This document shows, piece by piece, positions 14,645-22,532 of a stretch of DNA of 54,244 nucleotides. The translations under genes and the position numbers were made by a program. Numbering within the stretch: the stretch's first letter is position 1; the number at the start of each line of letters is the position of its first letter. Origin of the DNA: Caballeronia udeis (GTDB lineage Bacteria > Pseudomonadota > Gammaproteobacteria > Burkholderiales > Burkholderiaceae); the NCBI RefSeq assembly GCF_001544555.2, contig NZ_FCOK02000068.1:1-54244 (forward strand), read 5' to 3'. The notes beneath the pieces were generated by a model. The model was not told the DNA's origin and did no database searches. It was given only the letters and a program-made list of their open reading frames with translations.

Positions 14645-15235
14645 TCAGAGAAGAGCTGAAATCCCGGCCCACAGGCGGGAACAAACGCCGGGAGAGTAGT
14701 TGTCGATCATTGCCTGAATAGGTGCGTGATGTCCGTACGCTACCGTGGTCACGAGCAGGAGCCCCGCAGCAGCGGCAATTGGCCGGAACAGCTTCACTTT
14801 GGAGCGAGCCAATGGATGCACGAAAAGCGCCGCGACCACAGCGCCGAGCAGCCAGCCGGCAATGACTTCGGGAACGGTGTGGGCATAGTCGAAGACGCGG
14901 GCAAAAGCCGTCAGCACTCCGATCAGTAGTCCGGCCATGGCACCCATCCACGCGCTGCCGCCCGCACTTCGCCAGAGGAGGGCGATGGCGACCGTCCAAA
15001 CGGCCGTCGACAGGGTCGTATGGCCGCTGATCACGCGAAACCCGATCGCGGAAATCTCGACTCCGCACCCGGCATACAGGATCTTGGTGATGCCGACTAA
15101 CGCCATGCCGGCCGCTAGAAGCATCACCCAGCGCACGGCCAGCGTCTTATCGGAAAGCCTGAGCCAGATCGCGCATGTAAGGGCGACGGGTAGTGTCAAC
15201 GCGGCGTCGCCGACATTGCTGATTGCAGTCCACAT
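14645..15235 (-). CDS. PAP2-family membrane phosphatase
   Basis: A 196-residue integral membrane protein with about five or six hydrophobic segments. PAP2 active-site remnants are visible: motif 2 as ISGHTTLSTAVW (His expected to be the acid/base) and motif 3 as ARVFDYAHTVPEVIAGWLLG (His expected to be the nucleophile). The usual motif 1 KxxxxxxRP is replaced by the looser TKILYAGCGVEI, so activity is not certain. Family members remove phosphate from undecaprenyl-PP, phosphatidic acid or related lipids at the periplasmic face. It converges on the GT4 gene, 107 bases away, and could act on a lipid carrier, but that link is inference. Confidence 0.8.
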   Translation of the reverse strand: MWTAISNVGDAALTLPVALTCAIWLRLSDKTLAVRWVMLLAAGMALVGITKILYAGCGVEISAIGFRVISGHTTLSTAVWTVAIALLWRSAGGSAWMGAMAGLLIGVLTAFARVFDYAHTVPEVIAGWLLGAVVAALFVHPLARSKVKLFRPIAAAAGLLLVTTVAYGHHAPIQAMIDNYSPGVCSRLWAGISALL

Positions 15236-15318
15236 GAATTCTGTCAGATCAAAAGAGAGCGCCGCAGTTTAGCGCATCGCAAGAGAACGCTCGCGCGCGC
15301 TCACGCTCGGGTCAGGCA

Positions 15319-15356
15319 ATAAAAAACCCCGCGAAGCCTTGCGGCCAGCGGGGTTT
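15319..15356 (-). terminator. Terminator of ssrA
   Basis: On the reverse strand AAACCCCGC pairs with GCGGGGTTT (positions 15348-15356 and 15324-15332), followed by further T residues. It lies about 33 bases past the CCA end of the tmRNA. Confidence 0.88.
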
Positions 15357-15388
15357 CAAATAATCCGGCACAAGTCCGGATGCGATAT

Positions 15389-15757
15389 TGGTGGAGGCGG
15401 CGGGAATCGAACCCGCGTCCAGTAGCGCTCTACGACCAGTTCTACATACTTAGTTCTATCATTTGATTTAACCTGGCGACGCGGACGAACACGCTTCGCT
15501 TCGGCGATTCACTAAATTTTCGACCTTGGCGTCGTGACGCCGACAAGGCTTATCTGACGTATATGACCTCTCGCGGTATTGCTACCGGTCTTGCGACTCT
15601 AGTCCGTCAGTAAACTAGGGAGAGGCAGGCGGCCCTTAGGCTGCCAGTGCGAACGTTTCGTCGTTTGCAGTTACGTTTTTCCCATTGATTTACGAGGTGA
15701 CGGGTCCTCGGTATGCCCTAGCCGCTTCGCAACCCCTGTCGAAACCAGGTCGCCCCC
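15389..15757 (-). ncRNA. ssrA: tmRNA (transfer-messenger RNA)
   Basis: A 369-base one-piece tmRNA. The 5' end GGGGGCGACC (from 15757 down) pairs with the 3' end CGCCTCC, and CCA is encoded at 15391-15389. The T-arm sequence GGTTCGATTCC is present near the 3' end. The resume reading frame GCA...TAA at 15668-15636 encodes the tag ANDETFALAA, typical for Burkholderiaceae. The RNA rescues stalled ribosomes with SmpB (not in this window) and marks the unfinished protein for degradation. A GATAAT -10 candidate lies at 15775-15770. The hairpin terminator follows at 15319-15356. Confidence 0.97.
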
Positions 15758-15769
15758 GAAGCATCAATC

Positions 15770-15775
15770 ATTATC
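15770..15775 (-). promoter_or_regulatory. Probable -10 element of ssrA
   Basis: GATAAT on the reverse strand, 12 bases before the mature 5' end of the tmRNA, at the right distance for a transcript that needs little trimming. No good -35 match was found 16-18 bases upstream, so the promoter call is moderate. Confidence 0.45.
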
Positions 15776-15849
15776 TCACAGTTTCGTCCGCATTTTTGCC
15801 GGAGAGCCTGACCGGACGGTCACGTCCGCCACTCGGCCCCTGATGCAAG

Positions 15850-16632
15850 CTACTGCACGTCGCGAAGCAGATGTTGCAATTCAATTGTCGTTTCCACCAC
15901 ATGATCCGCATGCCACCGGGTGGGCGGCAAATCCGTCCCGCAGTACCCGTAGGCGGCTGCGACCGTGACCATGCCGGCCGCGAAACCGGCCTGGACGTCG
16001 CGCAGGTCGTCACCGACATACACCACGCGCTCAGGCGCCTCCTCCATCAGTTCCGCGGCATGCAGCAACGGCGCCGGGTGTGGCTTGGAGTGTGGCGTGG
16101 TATCGCCACAAACGAGACAGGCCGCACGCTCAGCCAGCCCGAGCAGCGCCACCAGCGGTTCGGTCAGCCGCGTCACCTTGTTGGTCACAATGCCCCAGCG
16201 CACGCCGCGTGCATCGAGCTGATCGAGCAATTCGTCGATACCCGGAAACAGCGTCGTCTCGATGCACAAATCCGCCTCATAGTTGGCGAGAAACTCCTCG
16301 CGCATGGACGCGTAATCGGGATGTTCAGGCCCGATCTCGAATGCACCGGCAAGCAAACCGCGCGCACCCGCGGACGCCAACGGCCGCAAGGTCTCGAGCG
16401 GCCGCATTTCCAACCCGCGGTCATGCCGCATCTTGTTGACCGCGGCGACCAGGTCGGGGGCGGTATCGGCGATAGTGCCGTCGAGGTCGAACAGAACCGC
16501 GTGGCAGAGCTTGAGCCGCCTCTTGTCGATCTGACGCTCGGGCAGGGGCGTCGGGTCGTCGCTCATGAAGGTCCGCACAGGTTCGATGACGCTCGGAGGC
16601 GTGGGGTCGGCGTCACTTGGGTGTTCGTTCAT
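15850..16632 (-). CDS. gph: Phosphoglycolate phosphatase (HAD superfamily)
   Basis: A 260-residue HAD hydrolase. The nucleophile motif is HAVLFDLDGTIADTAPDL, motif II is in GIVTNK and the metal-binding end is VYVGDDLRDVQAGFAAGM. It dephosphorylates 2-phosphoglycolate, formed during DNA repair and oxygenase reactions; some relatives instead act as MupP on MurNAc-6P. About 40 extra residues rich in Pro and Asp precede the HAD domain. I chose the ATG at 16632 (GGGA upstream); it overlaps the end of ubiG by design only if the upstream ATG at 16662 is used. The ubiG-gph pairing is typical of proteobacteria. Confidence 0.88.
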   Translation of the reverse strand: MNEHPSDADPTPPSVIEPVRTFMSDDPTPLPERQIDKRRLKLCHAVLFDLDGTIADTAPDLVAAVNKMRHDRGLEMRPLETLRPLASAGARGLLAGAFEIGPEHPDYASMREEFLANYEADLCIETTLFPGIDELLDQLDARGVRWGIVTNKVTRLTEPLVALLGLAERAACLVCGDTTPHSKPHPAPLLHAAELMEEAPERVVYVGDDLRDVQAGFAAGMVTVAAAYGYCGTDLPPTRWHADHVVETTIELQHLLRDVQ

Positions 16633-16643
16633 GTCTGTTCCCG

Positions 16644-17342
16644 TCAGGCCACGCGACGGCAAGCCATCAGATAGTTGATGCTGGAGTCGTTGGAGAGACC
16701 GAAGCGCTTGCTGAGCGGCCGGTACGTAATCCCCTTGATCTCGACGATATCAAGTTGCGCAGAACGCACGTATTGCGCAAGTTCCGACGGCTTGATGAAA
16801 CGCGCGTAATCGTGGGTGCCGCGCGGCAGCATCCGGGCAATGTATTCCGCGCCGATCACCGCGAACAAATACGCCTTGGCATTGCGGTTGAGCGTGGAGA
16901 AAAACACCCAGCCGCCGGGTTTGACGAGCGTTGCACACGCCTGAACGATTCCCGCCGGATCCGGCACATGCTCGAGCATTTCCATGCAGGTCACCACGTC
17001 ATAGCTGGCGGGTTCGCGCGCCGCCAGCGTTTCGGCCGCGATCTCTTCGTATTCGACCTCGACGCCGCTCTCCAGGCTATGCAGGTCGGCCACGCCCAGC
17101 GCGCTCGACGACAGGTCCACGCCTTTCACCTTCGCACCGCGCACGGCCATCGATTCAGACAGGATGCCGCCGCCGCAACCGATATCCAGTGCACGTTTGC
17201 CCGGCAGATGGGCAAGAGCGTCGATCCAGTCCAGCCGCACGGGGTTGAGTTCGTGCAGCGGCTTGAATTCCGCATTCGGGTCCCACCAGCGATGAGCCAG
17301 CTCGCTGAATTTCTGAAGCTCGTGGGGATCGGCATTGATCAT
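16644..17342 (-). CDS. ubiG: Ubiquinone biosynthesis O-methyltransferase
   Basis: A 232-residue SAM-dependent methyltransferase. The conserved UbiG opening MINADPHELQKFSELAHRWWDPNAEFKPLHELNPVRL fixes the start at 17342 rather than further upstream. The SAM-binding motif I is RALDIGCGGGILSE, and DVVTCMEMLEHVPDP is motif II/post-II. It carries out both O-methylations of ubiquinone synthesis, near the inner membrane. It is followed by gph on the same strand with only a short gap, so they are probably co-transcribed. Confidence 0.95.
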   Translation of the reverse strand: MINADPHELQKFSELAHRWWDPNAEFKPLHELNPVRLDWIDALAHLPGKRALDIGCGGGILSESMAVRGAKVKGVDLSSSALGVADLHSLESGVEVEYEEIAAETLAAREPASYDVVTCMEMLEHVPDPAGIVQACATLVKPGGWVFFSTLNRNAKAYLFAVIGAEYIARMLPRGTHDYARFIKPSELAQYVRSAQLDIVEIKGITYRPLSKRFGLSNDSSINYLMACRRVA

Positions 17343-17483
17343 GTGCGGATAGCCTTGAAACATAAGGTCAGGAACGGTCAAGCACCAAGTATATAGGCGG
17401 TGGCGAGAGCCGGTAAAACACGGCAAGGGCGCAGTCCGGCCGGGCAGGGTGCGCTCGAGGCATCCAACGAGGACGCCCGGTGC

Positions 17484-17513
17484 ATAAAAAAAGCCCCGCC
17501 GAAGCGGGGCTTT
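17484..17513 (-). terminator. Terminator of the OmpA-like gene
   Basis: On the reverse strand GCCCCGC-TTCG-GCGGGGC (17510-17493), a 7-bp stem with a UUCG-type tetraloop, is followed by seven or more T. It lies 25 bases after the OmpA-like stop codon and before ubiG. Confidence 0.92.
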
Positions 17514-17537
17514 GATCCTGCGGCAATCTGTCGCGTA

Positions 17538-18191
17538 TTACTGCGGCTGACGCGAGGTTCCAACAACTTCGACTTCCACGCGACGATCCGGTGCGAGGCA
17601 GGCGATAAGTTGCTTGCGGTTCTTCTGGTTGCAACCCGTGGTAACCGGGTTGCGCTTGCCCTTGCCTTCCGTATAGATACGGTTGGCTTCGATGCCCTTG
17701 CTGACCAGGTATGCCTTGACAGCTTGTGCACGACGCAGGGACAGGCGATCGTTGTACTTGTCCGAACCGATACGGTCCGTGTAGCCGGTTGCGACCACGA
17801 CTTCCAGGTTCAGGTCGCCAATCTTCGATGCGAGGTCGTCAAGCTTTTCCTTGCCGCCCGGCTTCAGGATAGCCTTGTCGAAGTCGAACAGAGCGTCGGC
17901 TTGGTACGTAACCTTCTGGCTTTGAATAACCGGAGCCGGTGCCGGTGCGACCGGCGGCTGCGGTGCCTGGGCTACCAGCGCGCCATCGCACTTTGCGTTG
18001 GCCGTTGCCGGGGTCCAGAACGCGTCACGCCAGCAAAGCTCGTTCGTGCCGTTCATCCACACGTATTCGCCCGTGCCGTTCACCCAGTTGTCATTCACTG
18101 CCTGACGCGAAGCCGGGACCGATTGCGCCATAGCCGATGCAGCCATAACTGCGGTAGCTGCAATGAACGCGAGCTTTGAAAGTTTATTCAT
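17538..18191 (-). CDS. OmpA-family outer membrane/peptidoglycan-binding protein
   Basis: A 217-residue exported protein. Signal peptide MNKLSKLAFIAATAVMAASAMAQ, then a Pro/Ala-rich linker (QAPQPPVAPAPAPV, about 75-88), then an OmpA C-terminal domain (about 95-210) with ALFDFDKAILKPGGKEKLDDLA and the peptidoglycan-binding segment TGYTDRIGSDKYNDRLSLRRAQAV plus PDRRVEVEV near the end. The first 50 mature residues (NGTGEYVWMNGTNELCWRDAFWTPATANAKCDG) replace the beta-barrel, so it ties to the cell wall but probably is not a porin by itself. Burkholderia have this gene between ubiG and gyrA. It is transcribed away from gyrA over 710 bases. Confidence 0.92.
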   Translation of the reverse strand: MNKLSKLAFIAATAVMAASAMAQSVPASRQAVNDNWVNGTGEYVWMNGTNELCWRDAFWTPATANAKCDGALVAQAPQPPVAPAPAPVIQSQKVTYQADALFDFDKAILKPGGKEKLDDLASKIGDLNLEVVVATGYTDRIGSDKYNDRLSLRRAQAVKAYLVSKGIEANRIYTEGKGKRNPVTTGCNQKNRKQLIACLAPDRRVEVEVVGTSRQPQ

Positions 18192-18901
18192 ATTTCTCCT
18201 CTCGAAATTGAGATTACCGCAGGTTTACTGCGAGCCTTGTTGACAAAGACAAGTCATACATTGCTCGAAGTATAACATTACCGCGGAACAAAACGCTGTG
18301 TGTAGACTTCGAGCAGTGTCTAACTTTGTGCGTTCGCATTTTGCCATATCGTTCCCTTGCAACGAAAAAAATATCCCTGGCCCCCGCTTCCCGCAACCTT
18401 ATGTGGTGCATGCGCAACAAGACGGGGCATAGGAATCGCAGGGTTTGATACGTGCGGAACCTGCGCACAATGCGTGCCACCCCGGAACTTTTTCCAAAAA
18501 CCTCAATACATTTTTTTCGACGGTTTTTCGCGCGCTAATTGGCGGCGTCAAAACCCGTGAGGGCGAATGATAGCGGGTTAGTCTGACGTTTTCACTTTGT
18601 TCTGCGTGGGAAGTTGTAAGCTTTCGCTACTGATTGCTTCAGTGGCCCGCTCCATGCTGGTCATCGCTCGGCCTCGCGTCCGCCCCCTCCTGATCACCCT
18701 GTTTTGTCCCCCAATTTCCCGATCCGCATCCTGCCTGCTCTATGTATACGCAGCAGCCTCGGGAGCGGATGTCGCGCATGTTAGAATCGCGTGATGCGTT
18801 GCGTTCGCAATGCCGATGCTAAACGACGGTGAATCCGGGTAAAACGCCGCAAAAGAGGCTTTTATTCCGCGCCGGCGCCGCACAGTTCAAGACACGGATA
18901 A
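18192..18901. other. Divergent intergenic region between the OmpA-like gene and gyrA
   Basis: 710 bases with no convincing gene. The 18192-18310 part is AT-rich and should hold the OmpA-gene promoter: TATACT on the reverse strand at 18274-18269 is a possible -10. The gyrA side has TAGAAT at 18783-18788 as a possible -10, but neither has a good -35. Two short open frames here (18357-18560 and 18597-18794) have no ribosome-binding site or recognisable product. Confidence 0.5.
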
Positions 18902-21604
18902 ATGGATCAATTCGCTAAAGAGACCCTGCCAATCTCCCTTGAGGAGGAAATGCGCCGCTCATATCTCAGTTACGCGATGAGCGTGATCGTGGGTCGGGCG
19001 CTCCCGGATGTCCGCGACGGCCTCAAGCCAGTCCACCGTCGCGCGCTGTATTCCATGCACGAACTGAACAACGACTGGAATCGGGCCTACAAGAAGTCGG
19101 CGCGTATTGTGGGCGACGTCATCGGTAAATATCACCCGCACGGTGACCAGTCCGTCTACGACACCATCGTGCGGATGGCGCAGCACTTCTCGTTGCGCTA
19201 CATGCTGGTCGACGGCCAGGGGAATTTCGGTTCGGTCGACGGCGACAACGCCGCCGCCATGCGCTACACCGAAATCCGCATGGCGAAGATTGGTCATGAA
19301 CTGCTGGCGGACATCGACAAGGAAACGGTCGACTTCGGCCCGAACTACGACGGCAGCGAAAGCGAGCCGCTGGTTCTGCCGGCGCGCATCCCCAACCTTC
19401 TGATCAATGGCTCGGCCGGCATCGCCGTGGGCATGGCGACGAACATTCCGCCGCACAACCTGCGCGAAATCGTCGACGCCTGCATGCACCTGCTGAACAA
19501 CCCCGAAACGACCATCGACGAACTGATGGAAATCGTTCCGGGACCGGATTTTCCGACGTACGGCGTGATTTACGGCGTCTCGGGCGTAAGGGACGGCTAT
19601 CGAACGGGTCGCGGACGCGTGGTGATGCGCGCGACCACGCACTTCGAGGAGATCGACCGCGGTCAGCGGATGGCGATCATCGTCGACGAAATTCCGTATC
19701 AGGTGAACAAGCGCACGTTGCTCGAGCGCATTGCAGAGCTGGTGAACGAGAAGAAGATCGAAGGCATCTCGGACATCCGCGACGAATCCGACAAGAGCGG
19801 CATGCGCGTGGTGATCGAGCTGAAGCGCGGCGAAGTGCCGGAAGTGGTGCTGAACAATCTGTACAAGCTGACGCAGCTTCAGGACACGTTCGGCATCAAC
19901 ATGGTTGCGCTGGTCGACGGCCAGCCGCGCCTCCTGAACCTGAAGCAGATGCTGGAGTGTTTCCTGTCGCATCGGCGGGAAGTGTTGACGCGGCGCACTG
20001 TATACGAACTGCGCAAGGCGCGGGATCGTGGCCACGTGCTGGAAGGCCTGGCGGTGGCGCTGGCGAATATCGACGAATTCATCCGCATCATCAAGGCCGC
20101 GCCGACCCCGCCCATCGCGAAACAGGACTTGATGAACAACGCCTGGGACTCGGAAATCGTGCGCGAAATGCTGTCGCGCGCCGAAACCGAGGAATCCGGC
20201 GGCCGTCAGGCATACCGGCCGGAAGGGCTGAACCCGGCGTACGGCATGCAGGCCGACGGTTTGTACAAGCTGTCCGATGTCCAGGCGCAGGAAATTCTGC
20301 AAATGCGCCTGCAACGCCTGACCGGGCTCGAGCAGGACAAGATTGTTGGCGAGTACAAGGAAGTGATGGCGCAAATCGCCGACTTGCTCGACATCCTCGC
20401 AAAGCCGGCGCGGATTCGCGCGATCATCGTCGAAGAACTGGCGTCCATTCGTGCCGAATTCGGCGACGACCGCCGTTCGCGTATCGAACTGAATGCGACC
20501 GAACTGAACACCGAAGACCTGATCACGCCGCAGGAAATGGTCGTGACCATGTCGCACACCGGCTATGTGAAGTCGCAGCCGCTGTCCGAGTACCGTGCGC
20601 AAAAGCGTGGCGGCCGCGGCAAGCAGGCCACGCAGATGAAGGAAGACGACTGGATCGACACGCTCTTCATCGCGAATACGCACGACCACATGCTGTGTTT
20701 CTCGAACCGTGGGCGTGTTTACTGGATCAAGGTTTACGAAGTACCGCAGGGCTCGCGGAATTCGCGCGGCCGGCCGATCGTGAACATGTTCCCGCTGCAG
20801 GACGGCGAGAAGATCAACGTCGTGTTGCCGATCAAGGAATTCTCAGCCGATAAATACGTCTTCATGGCGACCTCGCTGGGTACGGTCAAGAAGACGCCGC
20901 TGGAAGCCTTCAGCCGGCCGCTGCGCAAGGGCATCATTGCAGTCGGCCTTGACGACGGTGATTTCCTGATCGGCGCGGCGATTACCGACGGCGAGCATGA
21001 CGTGATGCTGTTCTCGGATTCCGGCAAGGCGGTGCGTTTCGACGAGAACGACGTGCGTGCAATGGGCCGCGAAGCCCGTGGCGTGCGCGGCATGCAACTC
21101 GAAGAAGGACAGCAGGTCATTGCGTTGCTCGTCGCAGGCGGCGAGAACCAGTCAGTGCTGACGGCGACCGAAAATGGCTTCGGCAAGCGCACGCCGATCG
21201 AGGAATACACCCGTCACGGCCGTGGCACGAAGGGAATGATCGCTATCCAGACGTCGGAACGTAACGGCAAGGTGGTCGCCGCAACGCTCGTCGAACCGGA
21301 AAGCGAGATCATGCTGATCACCAATACCGGCGTGCTGATCCGCACGCGGGTGTCGGAGATCCGTGAAATGGGCCGTGCGACCCAAGGTGTTACACTCATC
21401 AGTCTTGACGACGGTACCAAGCTGTCCGGCTTGCAGCATATCGCCGAGGCGGAAGTGGCAGTCGAACTCGACGCCGATCTGGAAGGTGACGCAGGCGAAC
21501 CATCGGCCAGCGCCGCAGGCGACGCTGACGCTGACGCAGGTGACGGTGACGCAGGTGACACACCGGGCGACTCGTCGGAAGGTGATGAGGACAGCACGTC
21601 CTGA
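18902..21604 (+). CDS. gyrA: DNA gyrase subunit A
   Basis: A 900-residue type II topoisomerase subunit that breaks and rejoins DNA and, with GyrB, introduces negative supercoils. The N-terminal breakage-reunion domain begins SLEEEMRRSYLSYAMSVIVGRALPDVRDGLKPVHRR, and the catalytic tyrosine is Tyr122 (AAMRYTEIR). The GyrA box QKRGGRGKQ starts the C-terminal beta-pinwheel. Position 83, serine in E. coli, is glutamine here (HPHGDQSVYD), in the quinolone-contact region. The C-terminus is a strongly acidic tail of about 45 residues (D/E/A/G-rich). The gene has its own promoter region and is followed, 115 bases on, by the DUF2059 gene. Confidence 0.98.
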   Translation: MDQFAKETLPISLEEEMRRSYLSYAMSVIVGRALPDVRDGLKPVHRRALYSMHELNNDWNRAYKKSARIVGDVIGKYHPHGDQSVYDTIVRMAQHFSLRYMLVDGQGNFGSVDGDNAAAMRYTEIRMAKIGHELLADIDKETVDFGPNYDGSESEPLVLPARIPNLLINGSAGIAVGMATNIPPHNLREIVDACMHLLNNPETTIDELMEIVPGPDFPTYGVIYGVSGVRDGYRTGRGRVVMRATTHFEEIDRGQRMAIIVDEIPYQVNKRTLLERIAELVNEKKIEGISDIRDESDKSGMRVVIELKRGEVPEVVLNNLYKLTQLQDTFGINMVALVDGQPRLLNLKQMLECFLSHRREVLTRRTVYELRKARDRGHVLEGLAVALANIDEFIRIIKAAPTPPIAKQDLMNNAWDSEIVREMLSRAETEESGGRQAYRPEGLNPAYGMQADGLYKLSDVQAQEILQMRLQRLTGLEQDKIVGEYKEVMAQIADLLDILAKPARIRAIIVEELASIRAEFGDDRRSRIELNATELNTEDLITPQEMVVTMSHTGYVKSQPLSEYRAQKRGGRGKQATQMKEDDWIDTLFIANTHDHMLCFSNRGRVYWIKVYEVPQGSRNSRGRPIVNMFPLQDGEKINVVLPIKEFSADKYVFMATSLGTVKKTPLEAFSRPLRKGIIAVGLDDGDFLIGAAITDGEHDVMLFSDSGKAVRFDENDVRAMGREARGVRGMQLEEGQQVIALLVAGGENQSVLTATENGFGKRTPIEEYTRHGRGTKGMIAIQTSERNGKVVAATLVEPESEIMLITNTGVLIRTRVSEIREMGRATQGVTLISLDDGTKLSGLQHIAEAEVAVELDADLEGDAGEPSASAAGDADADAGDGDAGDTPGDSSEGDEDSTS

Positions 21605-21722
21605 CCCAATGTTCGCGACCACGCCTGTTCTGTTTCTGAAAGCTTGAATGGATAAGCTGCGCGACTTGAGCACATGCTGAGTCGCGCTGCGATGGAAACA
21701 AAAATTTTTTAAGGGAGTAATG

Positions 21723-22328
21723 ATGCAAAAACAGTTTAAACAATGGATGTTGCTGGCTGCTTTGGTACCGGCTTTCGCATCGGCTCAATCGCTCCAGAGC
21801 CAAGCGACGGCGCCGGCTGCAGACGCAGCTACGGCGGCACCGGATCCGGCGAAGCAAGCTGCGATCAAGGACCTGCTGGACGCAATCGACGCGCAAAAGC
21901 TCGTCGGCGCCATTGGTAACAGCGCGCAAATGCAGTCGAAGCAACTGGTTCCGGCCATCCTGTCCGACGCTTTGAGCGAAAACAAGACGATGAACGACAA
22001 GCAGAAGCAAGCTGCCGTTCCTCAGCTCCAGAAGGACACGGTACCGAAGCTGGTTGATTCGGCAGGTCAGGTCTTCGCGACCGACTCGTTCCGTCAGGAC
22101 GCCATGCAGGCTCAGTACGACGCGTATGCGAAGTACTACACCACGGCTGAAATCAAGGACCTGACGACGTTCTACAAGAGCCCGACGGGTCGCAAGTTCA
22201 TCCAGGTTCAGGACCAGGTCGGTCGTGACGTGGTGAACGGTCTGATGCAGAAGTACATGCCGCAATCGATCAAGGCCACCCGCGCGCAAGCGGACAAGGA
22301 AGTGGCTGCCGTCAAGCCGATCAAGTAA
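21723..22328 (+). CDS. Exported DUF2059-domain protein
   Basis: A 201-residue periplasmic protein. The signal peptide QKQFKQWMLLAALVPAFASAQ is followed by an Ala-rich linker, and residues about 85-180 match the DUF2059 family (AMQAQYDAYAKYYTTAEIKDLTTFYKSPTGRKFIQVQDQVGRDVVNGLMQKYMP). The biochemical role of the family is unknown. GGGAG lies 4-5 bases before the ATG at 21723; the ATG at 21720 is too close to it. The gene lies between gyrA and serC in many Burkholderia; two hairpins follow it. Confidence 0.88.
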   Translation: MQKQFKQWMLLAALVPAFASAQSLQSQATAPAADAATAAPDPAKQAAIKDLLDAIDAQKLVGAIGNSAQMQSKQLVPAILSDALSENKTMNDKQKQAAVPQLQKDTVPKLVDSAGQVFATDSFRQDAMQAQYDAYAKYYTTAEIKDLTTFYKSPTGRKFIQVQDQVGRDVVNGLMQKYMPQSIKATRAQADKEVAAVKPIK

Positions 22329-22340
22329 GACAGGCTGCCG

Positions 22341-22382
22341 AAACCCGCCGCTGCCCACGCGGCTGTAGTTTGGCGGGTTTTC
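22341..22382 (+). terminator. First hairpin after the DUF2059 gene
   Basis: AAACCCGCC (22341-22349) pairs with GGCGGGTTT (22372-22380), followed by TT. The loop is long (22 bases), so it is weaker than the next one. Confidence 0.5.
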
Positions 22383-22395
22383 GGGACGGTGCGAT

Positions 22396-22436
22396 AATGG
22401 CTGTTTGCGTTCAGACGCAAACAGCCATTTCTTTTT
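22396..22436 (+). terminator. Strong terminator before serC
   Basis: A perfect 15-bp stem, AATGGCTGTTTGCGT (22396-22410) with its complement (22415-22429) and a TCAG tetraloop, followed by TCTTTTT. It insulates the serC operon from gyrA and the DUF2059 gene. Confidence 0.9.
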
Positions 22437-22532
22437 CGTGGCGCGGTTCAGACGTTATTCAGCGGTTTGTCGCTGGCGTTTGCCTCGCTGGCGTTCTCTT
22501 TATTGCGTCCGGTTTTTCGGGGTGTTTATCAG

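Noticed and set aside
18240..18276. TTGACA followed by TATAAC as a gyrA-direction promoter
   Set aside because: The spacing is 25 bases, too long for a sigma-70-type promoter.
18959..20689. A 576-codon open frame on the reverse strand, opposite gyrA
   Set aside because: It mirrors gyrA codon bias, has no ribosome-binding site and codes for no recognisable domains. It is a shadow of a GC-rich forward gene.
21500..21570. Tandem DNA repeats at the gyrA 3' end as a mobile repeat
   Set aside because: They are imperfect codon repeats for the acidic tail, within the reading frame.
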